DNA of 64,000 nucleotides from Lumbricus rubellus (Eukaryota; Annelida; Clitellata; Crassiclitellata; Lumbricidae): NCBI GenBank assembly GCA_945859605.1, contig OX243814.1, positions 35,605,452 to 35,669,451 of the forward strand, read 5' to 3'. Shown piece by piece: positions 54,223 to 64,000 of this stretch (position 1 is its first letter; each line of letters starts with the position of its first letter). The notes under the pieces were generated by a model. It saw only the letters and a program-made list of their open reading frames with translations, ran no database searches and was not told where the DNA came from. The position numbers and the translations under genes were made by a program.

Positions 54223-56469
54223 TCACTCATGTGTTGTCTGGCCAGTCATCAGCGTAGCCGACGAGTCACCGATAATGTTGATTACGCTCGTGACGTTACC
54301 ATCGGTCTCCACTCGTCGTCCGTTGCACACTTTGCACAGTCTCTGGCGCAGATACTTTTTCACTGGATCCAATTTAGCGGCGTAGATGAACGGATTGATA
54401 CAAACGTTGAAGAAGGCCAGGACCATCGTAATGTATCGAATGTAGGAACTGAGGTTGTTTAGAAAGCGTAGATTATAGAGGAGAAAGTAGATGCGATTTG
54501 GAAACCAACAGAGAACATAACAGACCGAGATAATGAGGAAAGTTTTGATGATGTTCATTTGAGTTTTCATGGCGTTCTGTTGAGCAGCGCTCTTCATCAT
54601 GTTGTTGAAGTTCACTGTAGATTAAAACACGAAATCATTTTTTGATTTGAATGATTTATTTTACATATTTAAACTCATTATACACTCATGAACATTGCAG
54701 TATACAGTACAATGGGAGTCAACAAAAGCTAGTAGCTTATATTATTATGACCCCTCCTACCATTTAATATTCATTCAATGTTCGTAGCCCAACATTCATC
54801 AATAAAAGCTCTACATGTAAAGCGGCTCACGTGTGAGAAAAAGGATTCGAATGATTAAATAGGACAATGCTTAATTAAATAAAGATCCATCGATAATTAA
54901 TTATATATATATTAATTCAAAACGGCAAATGCGTTATTGAGATCTCTCTCATCAATGAAGATTGCTATAGCACTAGTGTGGTGATATTGAAGGTGATAGT
55001 GATGACGATGACGATGACAATGACGATGATGTTGAACCGTGATGAGGTCACTGTTGAAATTGATGGTGACGATAAGAATGACGATATTAGAATGGAAATG
55101 AATGACTATTAAATTGTTGGGTAAATCTCGATGCAAAGTCAAAAGCCTGGAGAAGTCAGGATTGTTATAATTTTGTGTGTGACTTAATTAGTTAAATAAT
55201 GTAAATTTAGCCCATTTTAGCAGATGAAACATTGAAACAGTCCAGCACTGGCTTCAACATAGTAACTGTGATCTGTCGGAGAACGATAATGTCAACACGC
55301 CAATGCTCTGTCTCGTAACCTTCGTAAAGGCTATGTTAAGTTATGGCACAGTTCAAACAAGGTTTTGTGTGTCTGCGCGGTCTGTACATAATAGGCATAG
55401 GGCCCTATAGGCCTATTACATGTAGGTCTGATCTCTGTCCGCCCTGTCTCCGACATAGCCTCCCGTCGAGCTTTACGCTTTTCGGCCAATGGGGAGCTGA
55501 TGGTCCCTAGAACCCGCTCTGCTACCAGGCAGCGTAGAGCCTTCTCGGTTGTTGGCCTGTCCACATGGAATGGGATCCCGCTTGCGCTACGCTCACTACC
55601 TCGGAATAATTTGCCTGCCTTCTACCAGTTGCTTAAGACCTATCTTTTTAACCATGGTTGGGTTGGGAGCGCCTCTGAGTAAACTTCTTGAAGAGGCGCT
55701 ATATAAGTTTTCGGAATAAATGAATGAATGAATGAATGTAGCTTTAAAACGCTTATGAAAACCATTGTCATGTAATAAAGAGCTCACCGAAAGTGTATTG
55801 GAGGTGCATGAGTTGTTTGTGGAGGTTATAAACGATTCCTAGTTCTTAGAAGAAAAAATTGAGACACGTACCTGGAACAATACGTTTGTGTGTGACCTGC
55901 AGTATTCGTGAATAGCAGAAGATGAAAACTGCCAATGGCAAAATGAAGTTGATTAAAAACTTGTAGACAGCGTAGGCGTTCGCATTTATGGCAACCGGCC
56001 ACTCAGCGTAAAGTGCACATTCTCCATCTAAAACGGTAGTGGCTGTTAAATCAACATAGGCGTTTAAAACTGTGTCAAAGTTTATCCACACGAAGGCAAT
56101 CGCTGCAAAGTACATCCACGGACGAAAATGTCTCTTGTGGAATACAGCATGAACAATTTTAACGTATCTGTCCAGAGTCAGGAGGACAAGATTGGCTGAT
56201 GAAGATCCAAGGAAATACCACACCATCCACTCTCCGGTTAGAGCTTTACAGATAACCTTTCCAGTAGAGACGCTGTATTCGATGTGCAGAATTTTAACGA
56301 CGTAACTTATAATAAGCTGAAGGCAGCATATGAAGTCTAAAGTCATCTGATTGAAAACAATAACCAACTCAGACTTTCGTGCTTTAGACTGCGCAAGAAT
56401 TACAAGCATTAAAAGGTTCGCAATTGCGCCAACGACTCCGATTGTGATGACCAACTCTTCGAAAACCAT
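54223..56469 (-). CDS. GPCR-3: rhodopsin-family orphan receptor, two exons
   Basis: Exon 1 is 56469-55872 (an in-frame ATG two codons upstream at 56475 is an alternative start); donor CCAG|GTACGT. Exon 2 is 54614-54223, acceptor tctacag, stop TGA 54225-54223. Intron 1257 bp, phase 1; it contains a LINE end (55395-55740). The protein is near-identical to GPCR-2 in TM1-TM5 (NQMTLDFICCLQLIISYV, DRYVKIVHAVFHKRHF, LDGECALYAEWPVAIN) with changes clustered at TM3 start (YFLGSSSANLVLLTLDRY against YFLCCSTYNLIVLTLDRY). Exon 2 differs at VLCWFPNR and in the tail. Such TM3/TM6 changes could affect ligand binding, but this is inference. The DRY, CWxP and NPFIY motifs are intact, so it looks functional. 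Confidence 0.88.
55395..55745 (+). pseudogene. L2-type LINE 3' end in the GPCR-3 intron, antisense to the gene
   Basis: The plus frame 55500-55682 reads VPRTRSATRQRRAFSVVGL, STWNGIPLALRSLPRN and YLFNHGWVGSASE, then TAA, followed by TTGAAGAGGCGCTATATAAG and a GAAT tail to about 55738. 5'-truncated; its start near 55395 is unclear. The intron of GPCR-2 has no such copy at the equivalent place. Confidence 0.78.
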
Positions 56470-56834
56470 TTTCACATTTATTTGAGGTTAAACCGCAATA
56501 TTTATCAAAGAAAAACACATTATATATCGTCAGAAATAAATTGTGGCGATGATTTCCTAAAATAATACTTTGCAACACACGTCTCAGATAGCTCAGCCTG
56601 ATATGATGACCAATGCTGTGTTTTATTGGAAATTACGGCTTCTATATTTGTATTCAATCACTCGCTCTTCTGTCCGGAGGTGCATGCACACAGTCATCAC
56701 GAATGTAAAACGCGTTTTATATCTATAACACGTGAGCTCCGTGTTAGTTGACCAATGATTAAGCTTATAATATATAGATGCATATACATGCATGTAAATA
56801 TATACTCTAGTATACTATAGCTGTGGAGCCTGTG
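56470..56834. promoter_or_regulatory. GPCR-3 upstream region, conserved with GPCR-2
   Basis: Shared with 43893-44140: aatatttatcaaagaaaaac, gcgatgatttcctaaa, tgcaacacacgtctcagata and atgaccaatgctgtgtttta. Conservation outside the coding region over about 200 bases suggests a shared 5' UTR/promoter or simply the duplicated unit. No TATA box is convincing. Confidence 0.4.
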
Positions 56835-57180
56835 GTACTCGCGGTTACCCGGAAAATTTTGGTTTTTCGCTCCACCCAGCCTTACCCGGCGTTCCACGGC
56901 AAAGTTCGCATTGTCGCCCCTCCTCACAGGCCACATTCATCAACCCGGCCCCACCTCGACCCTTGCGCAACCATCCCATCCATTTCTTAACCCAATTCTG
57001 CTCCACTTCACCCCTCCCCGCCCGCAGCCTCACTCCGCTCGACTCGGTACCACCCAACTCCACTCCACCCTATACCCAGCCCCACTCCGTCCCACTCCTC
57101 ACGGGTAGCCGCCTTTTCCCGGTAAATTTCGATTTTTAGCCCCACAACCACATCATACCCAGCCCCTACACGACCCACAT
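56835..57180. repeat. Dispersed C-rich repeat, copy 2
   Basis: Related to 28845-29140: tacccggaaaattttggttt, then CCCACC/CCCCAC-rich sequence with the motif ggtaaatttcgatttttagc repeated at 57120, so the unit itself appears twice here. No coding content. Confidence 0.6.
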
Positions 57181-57585
57181 CCCACCTTCTTAAGATCGAA
57201 ATAATAATGCCCATGCAGTTTGAATGACATCGGCCTCCTCTGTCACTCTGTGCGCTTACGTCTGTAGTCTCCTCCTCGTCTAGACCTACGCGCTGCATTT
57301 CTCGTTCCTTGGGGTTTCTGCACTGAAGACTGCCACTGAATAGGTGCTTCATAAATGTTGAGATACGACAGTAATTATTTGTTGTTACTCCGATTATTAT
57401 TTTTGCTTACTTTGCGGTCAGCAGCGCTGTTCATGATTATCATTGCTTTAATAATTTAAATTTATGTAAGATGTCGCTGTGAGCATAAGAATAATCAGCA
57501 TCATTATGCGGCCAGGCGAAATACATTCAGTGCAACGTACATGAAACTTTCTTTAGCGTAATGGTTCATATAACACGTTATTGTT

Positions 57586-57665
57586 GGGGGGCGGTGGTGT
57601 GGTGGGTAATGGGTATGTTCGTTGCCTTGCAGCTAGGGAGTTGCAGGTTTGAATCCAACTTTCCC
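57586..57665 (+). repeat. tRNA-derived SINE head
   Basis: GGTGGTGTGGTGGGTAATGG resembles an A box and GCAGGTTTGAATCC a B box, about 35 bases apart. The sequence after it (tactctctgtcgcctttc) would be the body. The cloverleaf is poor, so a SINE head is more likely than a tRNA gene. Confidence 0.5.
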
Positions 57666-57829
57666 TTTTAGCCTACTCTCTGTCGCCTTTCCTATTAACC
57701 CTATGCAAACCTAAATACCTCAATGGGGGGGGGGCACGTCCACTATCCACGCCAGAATAGCTGGTGGGAAATAAAGAAATTTCTAAATGGGGGCCATGGC
57801 CGGATTTGTCTCCCCCGGATCCGCCCCTG

Positions 57830-58200
57830 CCAAGACCTGCAGCCTCAAGAACACGGCCCAGTCTTTGATCCTCAAAACCAAGACCTTTGGTTGTCTCAAA
57901 ATGAATTCCAGGACCTTTAGTCTCAAGACTAAGACTAAGACCAAGACTTTTATTAGAGAACTCCAGTGAGCTCGACTAAAAGTCCTTGGTCTTGATGACA
58001 AGACTGACAATCAGTTATAACGCTATTTTGTTTCACTTATTTGTTAATCGTCTGCACTGTCCAATGCTCTCTCTTCAGTCAACATCGAACCATTCGCAAG
58101 AGGGCCAGTGTCTTTCTTCTCACCAGATGACATTTGATTCGTTCGCTATCCATAGCAAGCGCACAACGCTAAAACCACAACAATAGTTGTCTTAGTCTTT
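57830..58200. repeat. Duplicated block with CAAGACC units, copy 2
   Basis: Matches 49970-50380, starting gacctgcagcctcaagaaca and ending catagcaagcgcacaacgct. Shorter in the CAAGACC part. Confidence 0.65.
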
Positions 58201-58609
58201 TTTCTAATTTTTTGTCCAGCGCAATCTACAAGTATAGTCGTACACGGCCGTCGGCCACTGTTACAATACAGCATATTTTATGAATTGTAGGACAATGATG
58301 CACTCTATCATAAGCTGTGTCCGTGTTTCAGTGAATTTTACAATTAGGCTAGGGTCTTTTATGATAGGCTGCCGATCGTCTTAACTAACTCTGCTACATG
58401 ACCCACACTCCCACATGTAGGCTAGCTACGGCTTGATATTTTACTCTAGGTCTTTATGACGATACCCTGTGCATTAGACACAATGAGCCTACTAATAGGC
58501 TAACAGCGAAATTTTGCTTGCGGAAATAATGTTCGTTTTACTTAACTTCAGTTCCGACATCATGAATTTAGGCCCTACTTAAGTTCCAATTCAATTAGAG
58601 TTCTTCTAA

Positions 58610-58960
58610 TTTCAGTTTTGAAAATGTTTTCAGTTCTCAATCAGTTCTAGTACGAAAATAATTTCAGTTATCTTCTACATTCGCTGTTTCGAATAAATAA
58701 ACAATTCCAATTACAGCATAGACTTCACTTGAGAAGCATGATTCAGACGTTACTTTTAATCATGCTTTCAACCTGCCTGCGTCAGTTTCGAGGTTCTTTT
58801 GTTGCCTTTATGATACTGAAGACTCCATACATGTATTATGCTTTATTCGCCCGTATCAGTTTGACGTCCCTAATTACAGGGCCTATTGCAGGTGTTTACT
58901 CAGGTCATTAGTGAGCGATGTTGCATGTTCATTGGTCAGCTGTTTGTCATGCACGTGTGA
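58610..58960. repeat. Segmental duplication block, copy in the GPCR-4 unit
   Basis: Paralog of 51170-51950 without the MITE. It serves as the empty site for that insertion. Confidence 0.75.
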
Positions 58961-59659
58961 TGTGAGACTCTTTAGGTTCGTCCATCAACAATGATGTCCT
59001 GTGATATTAAGGATGCCTATTGAGGTAGTAACCTGGCAACCAGCTGCACGTTCGTCAATCCATCGTAATGTACATGTATCTCAGAAGCATATTCAATAAA
59101 TTACAATAATTCCACAGAACATGCCTCTAAACCCTCACCGCAGAACCTTATTCAAGTTCTGCAACAGTACTGATATAGGGCCTACTAGTAATGTAATTGT
59201 CCAGCTAGTTTGTTTTTTTCTACTAGAACTTATACCACTAACTTAATTTCCTGCTAATTTTGTTTTCTTCTACTAGAACTTATAGGCCTACCACTAGCTT
59301 GCGCTTTCTCTGCAGCAGCAGAGAGTTATCAACTCCGTTAATGGTTATGTCTAAGCAGAGAGCGCCTCTGAGTAGTATACCTGGAAGAAGCGCTGTGACA
59401 TCCGCTCATACATGCATGTACATAATTAGATGTCGGAAAAGTACGGTCCATGCGGAGTCTCTCGATGATTGAACACGTGTCAAAACGCCCGGAAGTAGGC
59501 ATGGGGCTTCCTTTTATAACTGGCACTTTCAGACTAAAGGTCAAATGTGCAGGGAAGCAGGAAGCAAGAGAAGCGCGTCAGGCAATTAATGCGATACATG
59601 TACATGTACATAGTCGGAAATACTACTCAGAGGCCTAGCAGCTGCACAAAGCACGTGCT

Positions 59660-59865
59660 AAAGATGACCAATGCATTCAAAGGGTCGCTGCATCCAAAGG
59701 ACCAATGCATCCAAAGGACCGATGCATCCAGAGACAATGCATCCAAAGGCCAATGCATCCAAAGGAAAAAAGGACCAATGCATCCAAAGGGCCAATGCAT
59801 CCAAAGGACCAATTCATCCAAAGGGCCGATGCATTCAAATGTCAATGCATCCAAAGAGCCAGTAT
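59660..59865. repeat. Minisatellite, 17 bp unit AATGCATCCAAAGGGCC, copy 2
   Basis: The same unit as at 52243-52455, flanked on the left by the same DNA (agggaagcag(g/a)aagcaagag). Unit number and variants differ, so the arrays evolved after duplication. Confidence 0.9.
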
Positions 59866-59881
59866 ATCTAAAACGGGGAAC

Positions 59882-60578
59882 GGACATTATCCCCCTGGAC
59901 ACTATCCCCCCCGGACACTATCCCCCCGGACATTATCCCCCCCCCGGACATATCCCCCCCCCCGATTTTTCGTAGGACATTATCCCCTCCCGGACAAATT
60001 CCCCTCTTTATGTACAAATCCTAGAATAGTGCCGTAACCGATAAGACTTCGAAAGTTCTTAATGCCATTTAACTTGTAACTACATCATTCGGATCTTTCC
60101 ATTCAAAATTAAATTCAATACAGTAGAGAAAAGAACGAATGGGAGTCGTCTACAGTAGGTAGCCCTACGAAAGTTTGTTAACGTCATTGACGTAGGTCCA
60201 ATTAGTGTCAGTAGGCATAGAATTAGATTTGAAATAAACGAATGAGAATCGTATGTAGGTCCTATTTGTTTAGTGTCTACAAGAAAGGTTTGTTAACGTC
60301 AGTTATGCTACGTCTAAGCTTCGTAGCCTTATTAGCGTCGTTTCACAGCAGATAAATAAATGAATTGGAATCGTATACAGCCAGTAGGCCTACAAAGGTT
60401 TGTTAGCGTCATATGAACTTCGTAGACTTCGTAGACTTATTAGCGTCAATCAGAGATCCCCTTTGTAAAAGTAAGACGGGGGGGATAATGTCCAACCCCG
60501 AGGGGGAATATGTCCGGGGGGACAATGTCCGGGGGGGATAGTGTCCGGGGGGGATAGTGTCCAGGGGGGATAATGTCC
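59882..60578. mobile_element. Foldback element 2, arms of GGACATTATCCCCC units
   Basis: The left arm (59882-60005) has GGACA(T/C)TATCCCCCC units; the right arm (60476-60578) has the reverse complement (GGGGGGATA(A/G)TGTCC). The 470 bp loop holds three diverged direct repeats with gaatgg(g/a)a(g/a)tcgt(c/a)ta and aaggtttgtta(g/a)cgtca (60175, 60285, 60397). No transposase. It lies just after the minisatellite in the GPCR-4 unit; the GPCR-3 unit lacks it. Confidence 0.75.
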
Positions 60579-60599
60579 TACACCCACGTAGATATGAAT

Positions 60600-61144
60600 T
60601 GCCTTTAAGCCTGCCCAATGTTACTGAAAATTTCTTACTTCTGACGAAGATATTGACAAAAAATCTTAGGTGGTGTTTTCCCCACCCTGTAGATTAAATC
60701 ATGAGGGTGTAATACCTTTAACATGTCACCATTAACATTGGTCCTACTAAATTTTTCAATTATCGATGGCAGGATCCAAAACCTTGACAAATAATTGATT
60801 CAAGTTTAAATCAACTGCTGTAGGCCTATACAGATTTAAAAAAACCTCGAAAGCCTTAGCGGGTTAGAGGTAAAATATTTCATTTACAGTAGTAGTAGTC
60901 CAACATGTAGCCTATACTTTTCGTGAATTGAACCACAACCGCAACGATGAATTAAGCCACGATTCCTCAAGGCAGTGCTGTCCAAACCTTTTTGACACCG
61001 CGTATCACCAAAGAAATTTTCTCGAAGCCGAGGGACACACGGGTGAACTCAAAAGCAACAACTATGACAAAATGTAAACTGTTTAAGATGTAGCCTTTCA
61101 AAATTTATTATGGAATAACCATATGCAACGTGGGAACTTGATTT
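60600..61144. repeat. Segmental duplication flank with hAT left end
   Basis: Matches 53420-53990. Includes the left end of the CAGTGGTGTCCAACC-type MITE (from about 60973). Its right part was displaced by the LINE insertion at 61145-62472. Confidence 0.65.
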
Positions 61145-62472
61145 TGTATAACATAACATAACATAACATATGCTTTTATTGCTCCCAAGAACAAAACAAA
61201 CATAACATGAAACAATTTCAGATCAGTTCTCAGTTGGGCTACAAACGGAGGACCTAAAGGGACCAAAGTCCCGCTAGCAGGGCCACCTATGCACCAGTAT
61301 AACAATAAATGGAAGTTGGTAACATAAGCAGCGGGAGCCATCTAAGTTCAAAATAAAATAATGCTATTAGCATTGTCTAGTGTAAGGATATTTTAGATAA
61401 ACAAACAAAAATAGTTATACATTTGAAGTTAGTAGGTGTGCACGCAAAAGTTTTTTTAAAGAGGAGAAGATTAGACGCACCATGTATATCGGTAGGAAGA
61501 TTGTTCCAAACAGTTGGACCAGCTACCTTAATTGAGAACTTGCGAGTGTTGGTGTGAGCAAATGTCGGTCTATAATTGGAGGCTGTTCTAGTACTGTAAG
61601 AGTGAAAGGTCGAACCGGTGTTGAAAAAGTTGGCAAAAGTTTGAGGTAATAGGCCATGCTTATAGCGAAACATAAATTCACCAGTTTGGTATATTCTTAT
61701 TTGATCTAGTTTTAGAATGCCGTTGAAGGAAAAAAGTTGGGCAGTATGAGACTTGTAAGAAGATTTAGTAATTATTCTAATGGCCCTCTTTTGCAAAATA
61801 ATCAAACGTGTAAGGCTCGAAGTATAATTCGAGGCCCAGACAAAATTGCAATATGCTAAATATGGGTAGACTAATGAGTAGTAAAGGTTGGTTAATATGT
61901 TAGTTGGCAACTTATATGAGATACGAGATAGAATACCTATATTTTTGGCCAATTTAACAGATATTTGGGAAATGTGTTCCTTCCAGTTCAGATGTTGATC
62001 TATGACTACGCCAAGAAAGTTTACTTTGTTAGTCTGGGGGATGGGTACACCGTCAATAAGTAATGGGGGTGCTTGAGTAGGGGGGATTTTTCTGTGGGAA
62101 TTAAAGAGAATATAGGATGTTTTACTTAAATTTAAAGAGAGTCTATTTGCTTTAAACCAGTCACCCACGAGAGGTAGTTCGAGATTTACAATTTGAAATA
62201 GGTTTTCATGGGATTTATGTGATATAAAAACGTTCGAATCATCAGCAAACAGCTCAAAATGCAATAAAGAGGAAACATGAGGCAGATCATTTATATAAAG
62301 TAAAAACAATAGGGGCCCCAAGATGGAGCCCTGGGGAACTCCAAATTCGATAGGGCGGAGGTTCGATGATTTATTATTACATCGGACCAGCTGCTGTCTA
62401 TTCTCTAGGTAACTTTTGAACCACAAAAGCGGCAACCCTCGAATGCCATAGTTATCCAACTTTTTAGGCACA
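61145..62472 (-). mobile_element. 5'-truncated non-LTR retrotransposon with the RT C-terminal half
   Basis: The minus frame 62471-61377 (364 codons) starts at an interior RT residue: WFKSYLENRQQLV, then FGVPQGSILGPLLFLLYIND (RT motif B region), FADDSNVFIS (motif C, FADD), LSLNLSKTSYILF, NFLGVVIDQHLNWKEHI, and PYLAYCNFVWASN and GPTVWNNLP at the end. This is a jockey/CR1-like RT from motif B to the C-terminus. The endonuclease and the first RT motifs are missing. The 3' end has an ACATA-type tandem (61151-61170 on plus). The paralogous empty site at about 53975 reads gttgtatacacattgtcaaa. The target is duplicated as ttgtata/ttgtaca. The frame is intact from the truncation point, so the insertion is recent. 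Confidence 0.87.
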
Positions 62473-62726
62473 ATTGTACATTGTCAAATAGCACAACAAC
62501 TTAAGAGCACATAATTGCCTTTATATATTGGTCTGCGATTTGTTTTTCTTCATTGTCAATTTGTTTAAAATTTGACTACCTTAGGCAGTCCACAAAATTG
62601 AGCTCGCGGGTAGCTCTGCCTTAATGCTTACACAATAGCTGTCAACATCCACCACACAGGGCTTTTGCGCTTGTTCACAGACTCGTCGCCTTTGGCTCAT
62701 GTCTGGCTAGTCAGCAGCGTAGCCGA

Positions 62727-63094
62727 CTAGTTAGGCCTACCGAATAGACGCGAGTTACCGATGATATTGATGGCGTTTGTGGCACTTTCATCGGTCTCCA
62801 CGCATCGTGCGTTGCAGAGTCTCTGGCGCAGATACTTTTTCACTGGATCCAATTTGGCGGCGTAGATAAACGGATTGAGACAAACGTTGAAGAAGGCCAG
62901 GACGATCGTAATGTATCGACTGTTGGAACTGAGCTTGTTTAGAACTCGTAGATTATAGAGGAGAAAGTAAATGCGATTTGGACACCAACAGAGAACGAAG
63001 CAAACCGAGATGATGAGGAAAGTTTTGATGATGTTCATTTGAGTTCTCATGGCGTTCTGTTGAGCAGCGCTCCTCATCATGTTGTTGAAGTTCA
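62727..63094 (-). CDS. GPCR-4: rhodopsin-family orphan receptor, exon 2 only
   Basis: Exon 2 has an acceptor ccgcag (63095-63100) and codes to TAG 62729-62727. It carries TM6 (FVLCWCPNRIYFLL), TM7 (NPFIYAAKL) and helix 8 (DPVKKYLRQRLCN). Same phase-1 start (TG AAC TTC) as GPCR-2 and GPCR-3. Exon 1 would lie beyond 64000, since the introns of the other two are 0.8-1.3 kb. The C-terminal tail is 10-20 residues shorter than in GPCR-2/3 and ends in a different sequence because of an indel near 62800. The 3' flank (about 62480-62726) is the GPCR-3 flank in duplicate. Probably a functional gene cut by the window end. Confidence 0.85.
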
Positions 63095-63389
63095 CTGCGG
63101 ATTGAATCACAAATTATTCAATGTTCGTAGTACAACATTTTTCAATAAACGCTCTAAAGTGGCTCACGTTGGAGACAAAGGTTCGGAATAATTAATTAGG
63201 ACAATGCTTAGCCTAAACAAACATCCATCGATAATTATAGGTTACAATTCAAAACGGCAGGTGAGCTATTGAGAGATCTCTCAAGGAAGATTACTATAGC
63301 GCAAGATCACAAACCTGGGTAAGTCAAGGTTGATATAATTGCTATCATCGATGCAGATTTATTACACATGTAATATCCTTATTGTCGAG

Positions 63390-63390
<1 letters not shown>
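63095..63390. other. GPCR-4 intron, start
   Basis: Similar to the GPCR-3 intron for the first 150-200 bases (ttgagagatctctc(a), taattaggacaatgctt(a)). The remainder is AT-rich. Confidence 0.5.
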
Positions 63391-63449
<59 letters not shown>

Positions 63450-63493
63450 TTTTTTTTTTTTTTGCCCCGAGGTAAACATGATCCCTCGGGGAC

Positions 63494-63582
<89 letters not shown>

Positions 63583-63615
63583 AATAATAATATTATTATC
63601 ATCATCATTATATTC
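63391..63615. repeat. Two ATT microsatellites around a small unique stretch
   Basis: ATT runs at 63391-63447 and 63495-63600, separated by a poly-T and gccccgaggtaaacatgatcc. Frames across it are artefacts. A third ATT run is at 63870-63932. Confidence 0.92.
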
Positions 63616-63631
63616 AACTAAAAACAGTACT

Positions 63632-63864
63632 ACGGCCTCGTCGAGCCCAGGCATGCGATGGCGTTGAATCGCTGAACTGTTACAGATATTTTCTGGAACA
63701 GGAAGAAGGTTTCCTGAGGGTCTTCAGTAAGGCGTGACAATCGTCGACCGAGTTCTGTGATGAAAGCCAGGCCTTCTTCGTCCATAGGCCCCAGCGTTTC
63801 TATCGCAACCGGAGTGAAGTTGTATTTCGTCTGCAGTTCCGAGTATTTAAGTTTCTTCCTAGCA
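63632..63864 (-). pseudogene. Retroelement protein C-terminal end, copy 3
   Basis: The minus strand, from 63864 down, reads KYNFTPVAIETLGPMDEEG, then LAFITELGRRLSRLTEDPQE, FFLFQKISVTVQRFNAIACL and GS before a stop. It is the extreme C-terminus of the same family as the fragments at 10.1 kb and 27.9 kb. This piece supplies the end that those two lack. It lies inside the GPCR-4 intron between ATT microsatellites, which may be its 3' tail and flank. Confidence 0.65.
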
Positions 63865-63869
63865 GCGGC

Positions 63870-63932
63870 TATTTATTATTATTATTATTATTATTACTAT
63901 TATTATTATTATTATTATTATTATAATTATTA
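63870..63932. repeat. ATT microsatellite
   Basis: ATT/TTA tandem with two interruptions. Confidence 0.9.
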
Positions 63933-64000
63933 TTATATTGATATTATTTTTATAAACATTACCATTATTAACATTGCTGTCATTGTTATTCCCATATGAG

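Noticed and set aside
59547..60037. Frames reading HPKDQCIQR and PPGHYPPGH repeats
   Set aside because: They are translations of the 17 bp minisatellite and of the foldback arm.

Overview
This is intron-rich, repeat-dense eukaryotic DNA from a marine invertebrate, most likely a deuterostome and plausibly an echinoderm. That is an inference from four things: a Ty3/gypsy element with the integrase-before-RT order known from deuterostome Gmr1 elements, a tandem array of rhodopsin-type GPCR genes, C1q-like and other invertebrate family fragments, and dispersed copies of the palindrome AGGCCT. No species assignment can be proved from the sequence alone.

Layout. 0-4 kb holds the 3' end of a C1q-domain gene, a tRNA-like SINE, a fragment of a TPR-like invertebrate family and GPCR-1 (minus). 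8-31 kb (plus strand, with one inverted exon) carries an array of small cysteine-rich secreted-peptide genes (CKP-A to CKP-E). Their modules are a signal-peptide exon, a short propeptide exon and a cysteine-knot exon. CKP-B and CKP-C have all three modules in matching splice phase; CKP-A, D and E are partial. The array is invaded by foldback elements, hAT- and mariner-type MITEs and 5'-truncated LINEs. 32.3-39.8 kb is a nested transposon: an apparently intact 7.0 kb LTR retrotransposon (identical-looking 520 bp LTRs, 5 bp TSD, one 1854-codon gag-pol frame) inside an older hAT-type element with its own 8 bp target duplication. 41-64 kb holds GPCR-2, GPCR-3 and GPCR-4 (minus, tandem; GPCR-4 cut by the window end). 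These are separated by segmentally duplicated intergenic DNA that carries minisatellites, a mariner-derived palindrome, LINE 3' ends and MITEs.

How the genes fit together. Two families are expanding by local duplication: a two-exon GPCR family (TM1-5 in exon 1, TM6-7 in exon 2, one conserved phase-1 intron) and a three-module secreted peptide family. Whether the peptides are ligands, antimicrobials or venom-like factors cannot be told from sequence. No link between the peptides and the neighbouring receptors is shown beyond proximity. Paralogous copies with and without insertions give a relative order of transposition for several elements.
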